64,000 bases of DNA from Butyrivibrio sp. X503 (GTDB lineage: Bacteria; Bacillota; Clostridia; Lachnospirales; Lachnospiraceae), in NCBI RefSeq assembly GCF_003625475.1, contig NZ_RAIQ01000005.1, positions 124,001 to 188,000 of the forward strand. Direction: 5' to 3'. The number at the start of each line of letters is the position of its first letter. Position 1 is the first letter of the stretch. This document shows positions 18,563-26,290 of the stretch, in pieces. A program made the position numbers and the translations under genes. The notes beneath the pieces were generated by a model. That model saw only the letters and a list, made by a program, of their open reading frames with translations. It did not search any database and had not been told where the DNA came from.

Positions 18563-19354
18563 TTGGCAAACATAATTGAATTTGTATCTTCTCGCATCTC
18601 GCAATTAAAGCGGGCTGTTAAACAGGCAGAGAAAGCCCAAAGCTCTTTTCCGGAAGGAAGACTGAGAACGAGCAGAACAGGAGGCAGACTTCGCTTTTAC
18701 GAGGTAACTGATAAAGGCGATACCAATGGAAAATACTTGCACAAGGAAGAACTGGCGACCATCAGGATTCTTGCCCAGAAAGACTACAATAAGCATTTCC
18801 TGAAGGCCGCCAGGTCAGAACTGGAAATGCTGGAGAAATTTCTTTTGAAATATACGGACCCGGCCGAGGACATCTACAACAATCTCGTCCCTGAGAAAAA
18901 GAATCTGGTAACACCATACATCTTACCTGATGATCTAATAGCCAAAGAATGGCAGTCTAAGACATTCAGACCAAATCCCTACAAACCTGAAAATAAAACT
19001 AGCGATACAAAAAGAGGAGAAAAAGTCAGATCCAAATCCGAAGCTTTTATTGCGGACACATTATACGAGTTCGGAATTCCGTACCGTTACGAGTATCCTG
19101 TCAGAATGGTCAACGGAGAGCTCAGATATCCGGATTTCACCTTGCTCAAAGTAAGGACAAGGGAAGTGATCTATCTTGAACATTTTGGGAAAATGGGAGA
19201 TGAGGGTTACAGAAGAGACACTATGGAAAAGATGGATCTGTACAGGGCCAGCGGGATTTATCCGGGCAAGAATCTGATATTCACATATGAGACGGAGGAC
19301 CATCCTCTTGATATTGGTGGCATGAGAAAGATGCTGCATGAAATATTTTGCTGA
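18563..19354 (+). CDS. Uncharacterised protein with a C-terminal PD-(D/E)XK-like nuclease fold
   Basis: TTG 18563 (MANIIEFVSSRI) has AGAAAGGA about 9 nt ahead; an earlier in-frame TTG at 18503 abuts the palindrome block and has no site. The 263-residue protein is soluble. Its N-terminal half is basic and helical (about 1-110, with SRTGGRLRFYEVTDKGDTNG). The C-terminal half reads like a restriction-endonuclease fold: Glu in VRSKSEAFIADTLYEFG, PDF after a beta strand, and EHFGKMGD. I recall related hypothetical proteins in many Firmicutes, but no function is proven. It stands alone, between the 36-bp palindromes and its own terminator. Confidence 0.8.
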   Translation: MANIIEFVSSRISQLKRAVKQAEKAQSSFPEGRLRTSRTGGRLRFYEVTDKGDTNGKYLHKEELATIRILAQKDYNKHFLKAARSELEMLEKFLLKYTDPAEDIYNNLVPEKKNLVTPYILPDDLIAKEWQSKTFRPNPYKPENKTSDTKRGEKVRSKSEAFIADTLYEFGIPYRYEYPVRMVNGELRYPDFTLLKVRTREVIYLEHFGKMGDEGYRRDTMEKMDLYRASGIYPGKNLIFTYETEDHPLDIGGMRKMLHEIFC

Positions 19355-19368
19355 ATAAATGTACATTT

Positions 19369-19397
19369 AAGCTTCGGTTAAATCCCGAAGCTTTTTC
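19369..19397 (+). terminator. Terminator after the nuclease-like gene
   Basis: A perfect 9-bp stem (AAGCTTCGG / CCGAAGCTT) is followed by TTTC. Confidence 0.8.
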
Positions 19398-19408
19398 TTG
19401 GAATTGTG

Positions 19409-19460
19409 TTGACAAAAAATATGTAATATATTACATTGTTTCATATAGGTAATATATTAC
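19409..19460 (+). promoter_or_regulatory. Promoter and double palindromic operator of the MarR operon
   Basis: TTGACA (19409-19414) is followed after 17 bp by TACATT. Inside the spacer lies the perfect palindrome ATGTAATATATTACAT (19421-19436). A second copy of its core, GTAATATATTAC, sits at 19449-19460, 26 bp downstream. Two identical sites across a promoter directly before a MarR gene strongly suggest autorepression. Confidence 0.8.
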
Positions 19461-19481
19461 ATAATATAAAAAGGAGCTCAC

Positions 19482-19961
19482 ATGAATTGCGATGAAGTAA
19501 TGAATATCGAAAAAGTAACGTTTGGAGATATGCCACCACAGCCGTTTTTACTCGGATTACTCAGTGCATTTGATAACAGATATCAGGCTGCAGCCGATGC
19601 ATATTTCAAGGAGATTACCTGGAAACAATTTTTTGCAATAATCTGTATCAACTTATGCAAGGAACCTCCGACATTGAATGAGCTTTCAGATGTAATGGGA
19701 AGTTCTCATCAGAATGTAAAGCAGATTTTACTTAAGCTTGAGAAAAAGGGGTTTGTCTCTGCAATTCCTGATGAGAAGGACAAGCGAAAGCAGCGAATCT
19801 TTGTCACAGATAAATGCAGGACTTTTCTGGAACAAAATGACAATAATGGTCAGCAGAGCCGGTACGTCATCGGAAGAATATTTAATGGAATCGATGAAAA
19901 GAGCCTTCAGACTACCATACAAACTATCATAAAAATGGAAAGGAATTTGAGCGAGTTATGA
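19482..19961 (+). CDS. MarR-family transcriptional regulator
   Basis: The 159-residue protein has the MarR winged-helix layout: an N-terminal dimerisation helix, then a DNA-recognition region (about 60-100) with LSDVMGSSHQNVKQILLKLE, a wing with PDEKDKRKQR, and a C-terminal helix pair. MarR dimers bind short palindromes and release them on binding a ligand or on oxidation. AAGGAG precedes ATG 19482. It overlaps the flavodoxin gene by 4 nt and heads a three-gene operon for flavin-based redox proteins, so the signal may be redox-related. Autoregulation is inferred from the two palindromes in its promoter. Confidence 0.9.
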   Translation: MNCDEVMNIEKVTFGDMPPQPFLLGLLSAFDNRYQAAADAYFKEITWKQFFAIICINLCKEPPTLNELSDVMGSSHQNVKQILLKLEKKGFVSAIPDEKDKRKQRIFVTDKCRTFLEQNDNNGQQSRYVIGRIFNGIDEKSLQTTIQTIIKMERNLSEL

Positions 19962-20509
19962 AAACACTGATTATTTACACATCACAGACAGGTTTTACTA
20001 AAAGGTACGCAGAGTGGATTGCAGAAAAAATGAGCGGTGAGCTTCTTGATCTAAGGAATGCTCAGAAAAAGAGTGCTGATTACTTCAAGGACTTTGACGC
20101 GATCTGCTACGGAGGTTGGGCTATGGCAGGTAATCTGGTCAAAGGTAAGTGGTTTCTCGAAAAAGCTTCTGACTTGCAAGACAAGCGCCTGGCTATGTTC
20201 TGCGTAGGCGGCGGCCCTAATGACAATCCTGATGTAGATGCTTTTCTTCAGAATGTCCTTACGGAGGAACAGAAGAAGTATATTAAAGTATTCTACTGTC
20301 AGGGCGGTTTAAACTATGAAAAGATGAAAGCACCATCCAGACTTGCAATGAAGATGTTTGTATCAACTCTCAGGAATAAAAAAGATGCTACTGAGAAAGA
20401 AAAGGCCATGGCCGAGAAGATGGCTTCATCCTATGATATTTCTGATGTCAAATATATAGAACCTATAGTGGCTTATCTGTTGGAGAAAGATAATGAAAAG
20501 GCTGTTTAA
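19958..20509 (+). CDS. Flavodoxin-domain protein
   Basis: The first beta strand and phosphate loop LIIYTSQTGFTKRYA are those of the flavodoxin fold, with the T/S-x-TG-x-T FMN-phosphate pattern. GGWAMAGN and FCVGGGPND match the later flavin-contact loops of the HemG-like/flavodoxin_5 branch. Length (183 residues) is longer than simple flavodoxins because of a C-terminal helical tail. It has no signal peptide, so it is cytoplasmic. It overlaps the genes before and after (4 and 17 nt), which implies coupled translation. It could be an electron donor to, or acceptor from, the FMN-binding protein that follows. Confidence 0.88.
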   Translation: MKTLIIYTSQTGFTKRYAEWIAEKMSGELLDLRNAQKKSADYFKDFDAICYGGWAMAGNLVKGKWFLEKASDLQDKRLAMFCVGGGPNDNPDVDAFLQNVLTEEQKKYIKVFYCQGGLNYEKMKAPSRLAMKMFVSTLRNKKDATEKEKAMAEKMASSYDISDVKYIEPIVAYLLEKDNEKAV

Positions 20510-20885
20510 AACCCTGCTTGCGATAGTAATCGTAATTGCGGTGATCATCACATCTGCAGTCGCAATTGTTAGTGTCAGGATGATTGGACAGGTCAAGGCT
20601 TTCGACAAATCAGAAATTGATCTGTCCCATGTTGCTGATGGTGTATATAATGGTCATAGTGAGACGGATCTGGTCAAGGTTGATGTTCGAGTAACAGTAG
20701 CTGATGGAAGAATAGAAGATATTGAAATCCTAAAGCACGAGTGTGGCAAGGGGTATCCTGCTGATGTGATTGTCAGTGATATGATCAAAGATAATACAGT
20801 AGAGGTTGATGCGGTTTCGGGTGCAACGATGTCCAGTGAAGTAATAAAAGACGCAGTCAGGGATGCGTTAAGATCGGGGCTTTAA
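20493..20885 (+). CDS. Membrane-anchored FMN-binding domain protein
   Basis: An N-terminal membrane segment (about residues 5-28, LLAIVIVIAVIITSAVAIV) is followed by an extracytoplasmic FMN_bind domain of about 85 residues. The motif VSGATMSS matches the S/T-GAT signature where the Thr is covalently flavinylated by ApbE in RnfG/NqrC-type proteins. YNGHSETDLVKVDVRVTV is the typical start of the domain. At 130 residues it is a minimal version. With the cytoplasmic flavodoxin it may form a small trans-membrane electron relay; ApbE itself is not in this window. Confidence 0.88.
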   Translation: MKRLFKTLLAIVIVIAVIITSAVAIVSVRMIGQVKAFDKSEIDLSHVADGVYNGHSETDLVKVDVRVTVADGRIEDIEILKHECGKGYPADVIVSDMIKDNTVEVDAVSGATMSSEVIKDAVRDALRSGL

Positions 20886-21249
20886 CCTTTCAGGATAATA
20901 GACTAAGACAAATCGGGATTTACAAAGACAGTATGCGCCCGCTGATTGAAAGGGACATGGAAGAAACGGAAAAGATACTGATGAATTCAAATTTGTAGAA
21001 CGATTAAATTTCAGTTCCATGAAGAAGTAGGAGTAGATAAAAAGAGTAGAGCAGAGTACCGGCAGGATAGAGAGCAGCGTCATAAGAGAGGGGATATTCA
21101 TTCCTCCGGCATCTCCCGCAAATCGGAAGGCGTGGGGCGTTCTGACGATAAACAAGAAGATGAGGATCTGTTCGATACATTCAATGTAAATGTATTTCCT
21201 GAGAAAACTGTGAGTTCGCAACCAAATTTAACAAAATACAGCACTACAT
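20886..21249. other. Region with probable gene remnants only
   Basis: No intact gene is convincing in these 364 bp. On the plus strand, a coding-like stretch (MRPLIERDMEETEKIL) runs into a stop near 21000. On the minus strand, 21221-20868 is open from a TTG without a ribosome site and encodes a hydrophobic segment (YIECIEQILIFLFIV). These look like decayed fragments rather than expressed genes. The stretch ends at a strong terminator. Confidence 0.35.
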
Positions 21250-21288
21250 GTAAGCTTCGCTTGGTAGACAGGCGGAGCTTACTTTTTT
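21250..21288 (+). terminator. Rho-independent terminator before the acyltransferase gene
   Basis: A 12-bp arm (GTAAGCTTCGC with one G-T pair) is followed by TTTTTT at 21283-21288. It probably ends the MarR operon transcript. Confidence 0.85.
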
Positions 21289-21333
21289 ATGATTGAGAAA
21301 AATGTTAAAATATTTAGCAAAGGTGGTAGAAAC

Positions 21334-22410
21334 ATGAGAAAGGTATATTTGGATAATATTCGTTGGACAACAGTAGTGCTGGTTGTCATCTATCATGTAA
21401 TATACATATTCAACGGTGTAATACAACATGGAACCATCGGGCCCTTCAGTGAGCATCAGCCCCAGGATACGTATCAGTACATTGTATATCCCTGGTTCAT
21501 GTTACTTCTGTTTGTGGTATCCGGCATGTCAGCCCGCTATGAACTGGTTAAGCGAACAGAGAAGGAATTCATCAGAGTAAGGACGAGAAAGTATCTTGTG
21601 CCATCAACAATCGGCATTCTGGTTTTCGGCTGGGTTCTTGGCTATTACAACATGCTGATGTCCGGTGCTTTTAATTCCATGAACAACGTACCAGGGCCAA
21701 TCCTTTTCCTGATAATGGCAGTCAGCGGATCAGGTCCGCTGTGGTACATTCAGATGCTTTGGCTCTTCAGCCTGATACTGGTACTGATCAGAAGGATTGA
21801 AAAAGACGGATTTTATAATATATGCGGCAAAGCAAATCTTTTGACACTTATACTTCTTGTCATACCCGTATACGGAGCAGCGCAGATACTTAACACACCG
21901 ATAATAGTGGTATACAGATTCGGTATTTACGGACTGGGCTTTTTGATCGGCTACTTTGTACTGTCCCATGACGAAGTGATGGATCGACTTGGCGAAAGCT
22001 GGCTGTTATTAAGCATTCTTGCCCTCGCATCCTGCGTAGCCTTCGTGATTTTATATATAGGTCAGCCTTATCCGGATCACATGGTTCTGGATACAATTAT
22101 GTGCAATGTATACGCATGGTTTGGAACACTCGGTATACTTGCCTTCATGAAAAAATGGGGCAATTTTGAGAATGCCTTCTCAAGGTGGATGTGCCGAAAA
22201 TCATGGGGCCTCTATGTATTCCATTATCTGATGATCGCGGTCAGCGGATGGTATCTGCATACATTATGTCCGTCCCTTGCTCCTGTCATCGTATACCTGT
22301 TGGTTGCAATAGCAGCATTCGCAGGCTCCTACCTTCTGTATGAGTTTATGAGCCGCATACCTTTCATAAGGTGGTGTGTTCTGGGAATAAAAAAGGAGAA
22401 GAAAGAATGA
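21334..22410 (+). CDS. Acyltransferase 3 family integral membrane protein
   Basis: The 358-residue protein begins MRKVYLDNIRW, the usual N-terminus of membrane O-acyltransferases of this family, with the conserved Asp and the following His in VIYHVIYIF. About ten membrane segments follow. Members transfer acyl groups to sugars, peptidoglycan or antibiotics; the substrate is not readable. I chose ATG 21334 because AAAGGTGG precedes it; the longer in-frame start at 21289 overlaps the terminator. Its stop overlaps the next start (ATGA), linking it to the HTH-AbrB gene. Confidence 0.88.
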   Translation: MRKVYLDNIRWTTVVLVVIYHVIYIFNGVIQHGTIGPFSEHQPQDTYQYIVYPWFMLLLFVVSGMSARYELVKRTEKEFIRVRTRKYLVPSTIGILVFGWVLGYYNMLMSGAFNSMNNVPGPILFLIMAVSGSGPLWYIQMLWLFSLILVLIRRIEKDGFYNICGKANLLTLILLVIPVYGAAQILNTPIIVVYRFGIYGLGFLIGYFVLSHDEVMDRLGESWLLLSILALASCVAFVILYIGQPYPDHMVLDTIMCNVYAWFGTLGILAFMKKWGNFENAFSRWMCRKSWGLYVFHYLMIAVSGWYLHTLCPSLAPVIVYLLVAIAAFAGSYLLYEFMSRIPFIRWCVLGIKKEKKE

Positions 22411-22841
22411 GTTTTGCTGATAACCTTATTGAATTAAGAAAGCTTAACAATCTGTCGCAGGAAGACATCGCCGAGAAAATAGGCGTATCCAGGCAGACGC
22501 TTTCAAAATATGAGACCGGAGAGTCGCTTCCGGATATAGAGAGGTGTAAGCAGCTGGCGGACATCTTCGGTGTAACCATGGACGATCTTATCTCATATGA
22601 AAAGACTGATTCGGAGAACCTGGGATATGGCATACCACCAAAAGGAAAACATATCTTTGGATTGGTCAAAGTAGGAGATAAGGGTCAGATCGTCATTCCT
22701 GCCAAAGCAAGAAAGATCTTCGATATAAGAACAGGCGACAATCTGATAGTTCTCGGAGATGAATTCCAGGGTATTGCCCTTATAAAAGAAAAAGGTCTCC
22801 TGGGACTTATCAACAGTGCGAAAGAAAGTATAACTGACTAA
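22407..22841 (+). CDS. XRE HTH regulator fused to an AbrB/SpoVT-like domain
   Basis: The first 60 residues are an XRE helix-turn-helix (NLSQEDIAEKIGVSRQTLSKYETGE). After a linker, residues about 85-135 form a swapped-hairpin AbrB domain (VKVGDKGQIVIPAKARKIFD, then GDNLIVLGDE). Two different DNA-binding folds in one 144-residue chain suggest either a bipartite operator or use of the AbrB part for dimerisation. It is translationally coupled to the membrane acyltransferase. GGAGAA precedes ATG 22407. A longer in-frame start at 22371 lies within the upstream gene and lacks support. Confidence 0.9.
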   Translation: MSFADNLIELRKLNNLSQEDIAEKIGVSRQTLSKYETGESLPDIERCKQLADIFGVTMDDLISYEKTDSENLGYGIPPKGKHIFGLVKVGDKGQIVIPAKARKIFDIRTGDNLIVLGDEFQGIALIKEKGLLGLINSAKESITD

Positions 22842-22851
22842 AAGAATGTAG

Positions 22852-23085
22852 GTGAAAGATGATGGAAATAAGAGTTACTACAAAAATGCATTACGAAAAA
22901 AAGAATCCTATATTGCAGCCACTGAAATTGAAGACCGGATTATCGGCTTCTGCAAAGTCGATATTAATGGAGAAATCGGTATACTGGACTATTTGGTGGT
23001 AAAAGAGAAATTCAGGGGAAAAGGTTTTGTAAAGGAACTCATGGACTGGGCGATAAATTTCAGTTTTATGTACGAAAGGAAATAA
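22852..23085 (+). pseudogene. GNAT acetyltransferase fragment, probably frameshifted
   Basis: Only the middle of a GNAT fold is present: IGFCKVDINGEIGILDYLVV, then the acetyl-CoA loop KEKFRGKGFVKELM, after which the frame stops where beta strands 6-7 should be. The only plausible ribosome site (AGGTGA) serves ATG 22860, which lies in a different frame and reads MMEIRVTTKMHY. A run of seven A at 22896-22902 is a likely frameshift point joining the two. Even joined, the protein would lack helices and the C-terminal strands, so this looks like a decayed gene. Confidence 0.65.
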
Positions 23086-23090
23086 CCTAT

Positions 23091-23540
23091 ATGAATATTA
23101 TGAGGGCCGATAATACTGATCTTCAGGAGATTTTAGATCTTCAGTACCTGGCGTATCAGAGTGAGGCAGCTCTATTTGGAAGTAAAGACATACCTCCGCT
23201 TAAAGAGACGCTATCCGAACTTGAGGCAGAATTCAAAAAAGGAATAATTCTGAAGATGGTCGATGATAAAGGAAACATCATAGGCTCAGTACGCTCTAAG
23301 TCTAATGAGAATACAGTATATATCGGTAAGCTTATGGTACATCCGGACGAACAGAAAAAAGGATATGGTAAAAAACTTCTTTGCGAGATAGAAAGGTATT
23401 ATCCAAATAAGCGTTTTGAACTCTTTACGAGCACAAGAAGCATAGATAATATTAGGCTTTATGAGAAGATGGGATATAAGAAGTTCAAAGAAGAAAAGAT
23501 TACGGATGAACTCGTATTTGTCTATATGGAAAAGGAATAG
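23091..23540 (+). CDS. GNAT-family N-acetyltransferase
   Basis: An intact 149-residue GNAT domain: MRADNTDLQEILDLQYLAYQSEA at the N-terminus is followed by a central strand (VYIGKLMVHPDEQ) and the acetyl-CoA pyrophosphate loop QKKGYGKKLL, then NIRLYEKMGYKKF, which is the typical end of the fold. It uses acetyl-CoA to acetylate a small molecule or protein; no substrate clue exists. It follows 5 nt after a GNAT fragment and sits in a zone of decayed genes, so it may be a recent acquisition or a survivor. Confidence 0.85.
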   Translation: MNIMRADNTDLQEILDLQYLAYQSEAALFGSKDIPPLKETLSELEAEFKKGIILKMVDDKGNIIGSVRSKSNENTVYIGKLMVHPDEQKKGYGKKLLCEIERYYPNKRFELFTSTRSIDNIRLYEKMGYKKFKEEKITDELVFVYMEKE

Positions 23541-23656
23541 TGCATTAAATCGGAAGTTAAAACTCCGATGCAAGGAGGATCCGCAGATATAATGACAGAC
23601 AGTTGCTCATCCGATATAATGGGTGGGCAACCCAATATACTATGGAGGTAACAGTC

Positions 23657-23881
23657 ATGAACAAGTATGTTTCGCTGGATAAGCGAAGTAAGAAAGCTCA
23701 GCGCGAGTATCACGCAAAGCAGAGGCGCACCTGGGGAGAACTTAATCCCGTGACAAGGAGCGTACCGAGCGGAAAGACTTACAATCGAAAGAAGGAAAAG
23801 CAGAGGATCGGCAAAGAGTTCAGAAATGGATTTGAGGCCGATCTTTTTTTTGCAAAAATATATATTTTTGCTTGGCTATGA
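23657..23881 (+). CDS. Small, highly basic hypothetical protein
   Basis: ATG 23657 has GGAGG 7 nt upstream. The 74-residue product is strongly basic in its first 60 residues (SLDKRSKKAQREYHAKQRR, then SGKTYNRKKEKQRIGKEFRN) and ends in a hydrophobic tail (LFFAKIYIFAWL) that may be readthrough of a decayed end. I have the impression that similar short Lys/Arg-rich proteins occur in Lachnospiraceae, but I cannot name a family. The good ribosome site argues for translation. RNA or ribosome binding is possible but only inferred from charge. Confidence 0.55.
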   Translation: MNKYVSLDKRSKKAQREYHAKQRRTWGELNPVTRSVPSGKTYNRKKEKQRIGKEFRNGFEADLFFAKIYIFAWL

Positions 23882-23930
23882 CGTAACGTAATAGTTTATG
23901 ATGTAATCACACGTGAAGGAGATGATAGCC

Positions 23931-24038
23931 ATGAAGACAGTAAATGAAGTAAGTTTGCTTTTCTATATAAATGGGTACGACGAGGGAGCGCTGCTTTATT
24001 CAATGGGATACAAAATAACTTTTTATATTACGCTCTAA
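23931..24038 (+). pseudogene. Possible MerR-family regulator remnant
   Basis: A 35-residue frame with a good ribosome site (GAAGGAG before ATG 23931) begins MKTVNEVSLL and continues YDEGALLYSMGYK. This resembles the MerR N-terminus, where EVSKLTGV leads to HYYDEIGLL, with the recognition helix missing and the rest lost after a stop. The resemblance is short and could be chance. Confidence 0.35.
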
Positions 24039-24105
24039 CTGCTAAGGATAGAATACATTTGAATTTATAATAGATACATTTTAAAGACTTTGGAAAAATT
24101 CGAGT

Positions 24106-24720
24106 ATGCCATTGCCACGCGAGTGGAATCTAAGTAAACTTACAAACACATTTAAAAGTGTTATGGGAAAAGATATTACTGATGACACGATTGGCAATTT
24201 CATAGGTTATTTTGAGGATGCATTCGTTATATCCAAGGTCAGTAAGTACAACATAAAAGGCAGAAAATATATTGGTGCTCCATTCAAGTTATACTTTGAA
24301 GATATCGGGGTAAGGAATGCCAGGCTTAATTTCCGACAGATTGAAGAGACTCATATTATGGAAAACATCATATATAACGAGCTTAGATACAGAGGTTTTA
24401 ATGTTGATGTTGGCGAAGTTAACGTCAGCGAGAAGACAGACAGAATAGATGCTAATGGAAAGTATATATATGCACAGAAAGCACTGGAAGTGGATTTCAT
24501 AGCATCTAAAGGAGATATAAAATACTATATTCAATCAGCACTTTCGATGGACGATGCTGATAAACAGTTACAGGAAAAGAAGAGCCTTTATTATATTGAT
24601 GATTCTTTTAAAAAAGTAGTCGTGGCAAAAACAGGATTAAAACCTTCTTATGATGAGAAGGGAGTTATGATTATCGATTTGTTTGACTTTCTTATGGATA
24701 ATCCAATCAACCATGTATGA
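24106..24720 (+). pseudogene. C-terminal fragment of an AAA_14/DUF4143 ATPase
   Basis: The 204 residues match the C-terminal DUF4143 region of the widespread bacterial ATPases of the AAA_14/DUF4143 family: LANTFKS-like start, IGNFIGYFEDAFVISKVSKY, IGVRNARLNFRQIEETHIME, LEVDFIASKGDIKYYIQSAL and a final DLFDFLM. The N-terminal P-loop ATPase domain that should precede it is absent, and the 67 bp upstream contain no matching sequence in any frame I checked. No strong ribosome site precedes the ATG. It is probably a truncated pseudogene, although the nuclease-like C-terminal domain itself is intact. Confidence 0.75.
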
Positions 24721-24762
24721 TATGTTAGAAAGGTAATAACTTTTAATTTAAATGAGGATTAT

Positions 24763-25032
24763 ATGGAAGAAATGAACGATTCAATAGTTATCAAATCAGC
24801 TGAAACGGATGAGGAGCTGTGCGGAAGAGGATACGTCCACTGTACTGCATGGCAGGAAGCCTATAGAGGCATAGTGTGCGACAGATATCTTGATACGATG
24901 ACTGTAGAGGCTACAACAGCACGTGCCAGGAATTATCCGGACAATACCCTTGTAGCTAAGGATGGATGTAAAAAGGAATGGACTCTTGGCACGCCTGTCT
25001 CAATAGTCAGAATGGTAATGAAAAGAGCATAA
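24763..25032 (+). pseudogene. N-terminal fragment of a GNAT acetyltransferase
   Basis: GAGG precedes the ATG. Residues 8-70 look like the N-terminal half of a RimI-like GNAT (YVHCTAWQEAYRGIVCDRYL, then ARARNYPDNTLVAKDG). The strand that should follow with VIGF is missing, and the frame ends in unrelated sequence (IVRMVMKRA). The acetyl-CoA loop is absent, so it cannot be an active acetyltransferase. It belongs to the cluster of broken genes at 22.8-25.1 kb. The next 190 bp hold no clear gene. Confidence 0.65.
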
Positions 25033-25222
25033 TCTTTTGGTTTAATTCACTATTAGATTGTTCAAATCGTTGTTTGATAACGAAGGAGAATTGATGGATA
25101 CAGTGGTTTTTTTGTGCAGTTCCGTCATGGAACAAAGAATTTAAGATTCTTCTTGAAAACAATTTTTAATTCGATTAGCCTTTTCTTAGGACGTCCGAAT
25201 CTTACCTAAGAGGAGGCTACAA

Positions 25223-26212
25223 ATGAATAAAGAAGAACTACACAGTTACATTTCCGAGAGTAAGGGAAATGAGAGTAATATCTGCCAGATTTGTGCCATA
25301 AGAGATGAAGAAATAGTATATGAGGATAGCTGGCGAGGGTTTAAAGCAGAGGATCCTGTAAATGTCAATTCTGTGACTAAAGGTGTTATGGCAATACTTG
25401 CAGGCATTGCAGCTTATACAGGAGCCATTAAGAGCCTTGATGAAAAGGTCATAAACTTTTTCCCGGATTATCAGGTCAAGAGAGGTGAGAAAACAATATA
25501 CGATGTCACAATAAAACACCTTCTTACCATGACCGCTCCCTATAAGGGAAAGTCTGAACCCTGGAAGAAAGTTTGTACTTCCGAGGATTGGACTAAAGCA
25601 GCGCTGGATTTTCTTGGGGGACGCAGCGGAATAACCGGAGAATTCAAATATGCAACTCTTGGAATACAGATACTTGCCGGGATTATTGAGAGAGCAACAG
25701 GAGAGAAATGCATTGATTTTGCTAACAGGTATTTGTTCGTTCCGATGGGAATCCCGGAACACACCATCCATGGTGCCGGCAGCAAAGAGGATCAGTTTGA
25801 TTTCTTTATGAACAAGGGGCCAAGGAAGAATGAGTGGTATTCGGATCCGCAGGATATTGTTACCGCAGGCTGGGGACTTTGCTTATCGGGAAGAGACCTT
25901 GCAAAGATTGGGTCTATGGTCTTAAACGAAGGGATATATGGCGGAACTCAGATAGTATCAGTAGAGTGGATCAGGCAGATGCTCACTCCTTATCTGAAGC
26001 TTGGTGAACGCTTTGGCTTTATGGAATACGGATATCTGTGGTATAAACCTTACGAAAACAAAGAGGTATATGCCGCGATAGGCGACAGTGGAAACATTAT
26101 CTATGTGAACAAAGAGAAGAACGTTTCTGTGGGTGTTACCGGAACATTTAAGCCTAGGATATTTGACAGGGTGGAGTTCATAGAGAAAAAAGTACTTCCA
26201 CTGATAGTATGA
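25223..26212 (+). CDS. Serine hydrolase of the class C beta-lactamase/penicillin-binding family
   Basis: The fold shows the S-x-x-K motif as SVTK (about residue 50), a YAT triad where Y-x-N is usual (FKYATLGIQ), and GDSGN in place of the KTG/HxG strand near the C-terminus. HLLTMTAP and the long AGWGLCLSGRDLAKIG block are typical of the beta-lactamase-related esterase/peptidase group. There is no signal peptide, so it is cytoplasmic and unlikely to be a resistance enzyme; an esterase or D-amino peptidase role is more likely. GAGGAGG precedes the ATG. It stands alone. Confidence 0.85.
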   Translation: MNKEELHSYISESKGNESNICQICAIRDEEIVYEDSWRGFKAEDPVNVNSVTKGVMAILAGIAAYTGAIKSLDEKVINFFPDYQVKRGEKTIYDVTIKHLLTMTAPYKGKSEPWKKVCTSEDWTKAALDFLGGRSGITGEFKYATLGIQILAGIIERATGEKCIDFANRYLFVPMGIPEHTIHGAGSKEDQFDFFMNKGPRKNEWYSDPQDIVTAGWGLCLSGRDLAKIGSMVLNEGIYGGTQIVSVEWIRQMLTPYLKLGERFGFMEYGYLWYKPYENKEVYAAIGDSGNIIYVNKEKNVSVGVTGTFKPRIFDRVEFIEKKVLPLIV

Positions 26213-26290
26213 CATATTTACAATAGACAATGTGAACGGTAAAACAAGATGAAATTGTTGAGGAGATGAAGGCCTATGAATAGCAACGAA

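Noticed and set aside
24106-24720. Functional DUF4143 ATPase
   Set aside because: The P-loop domain is missing and no upstream remnant completes it.
25223-26212. Antibiotic-resistance beta-lactamase
   Set aside because: No signal peptide, and the KTG motif is replaced by GDSGN; the esterase/peptidase branch of the family is more likely.
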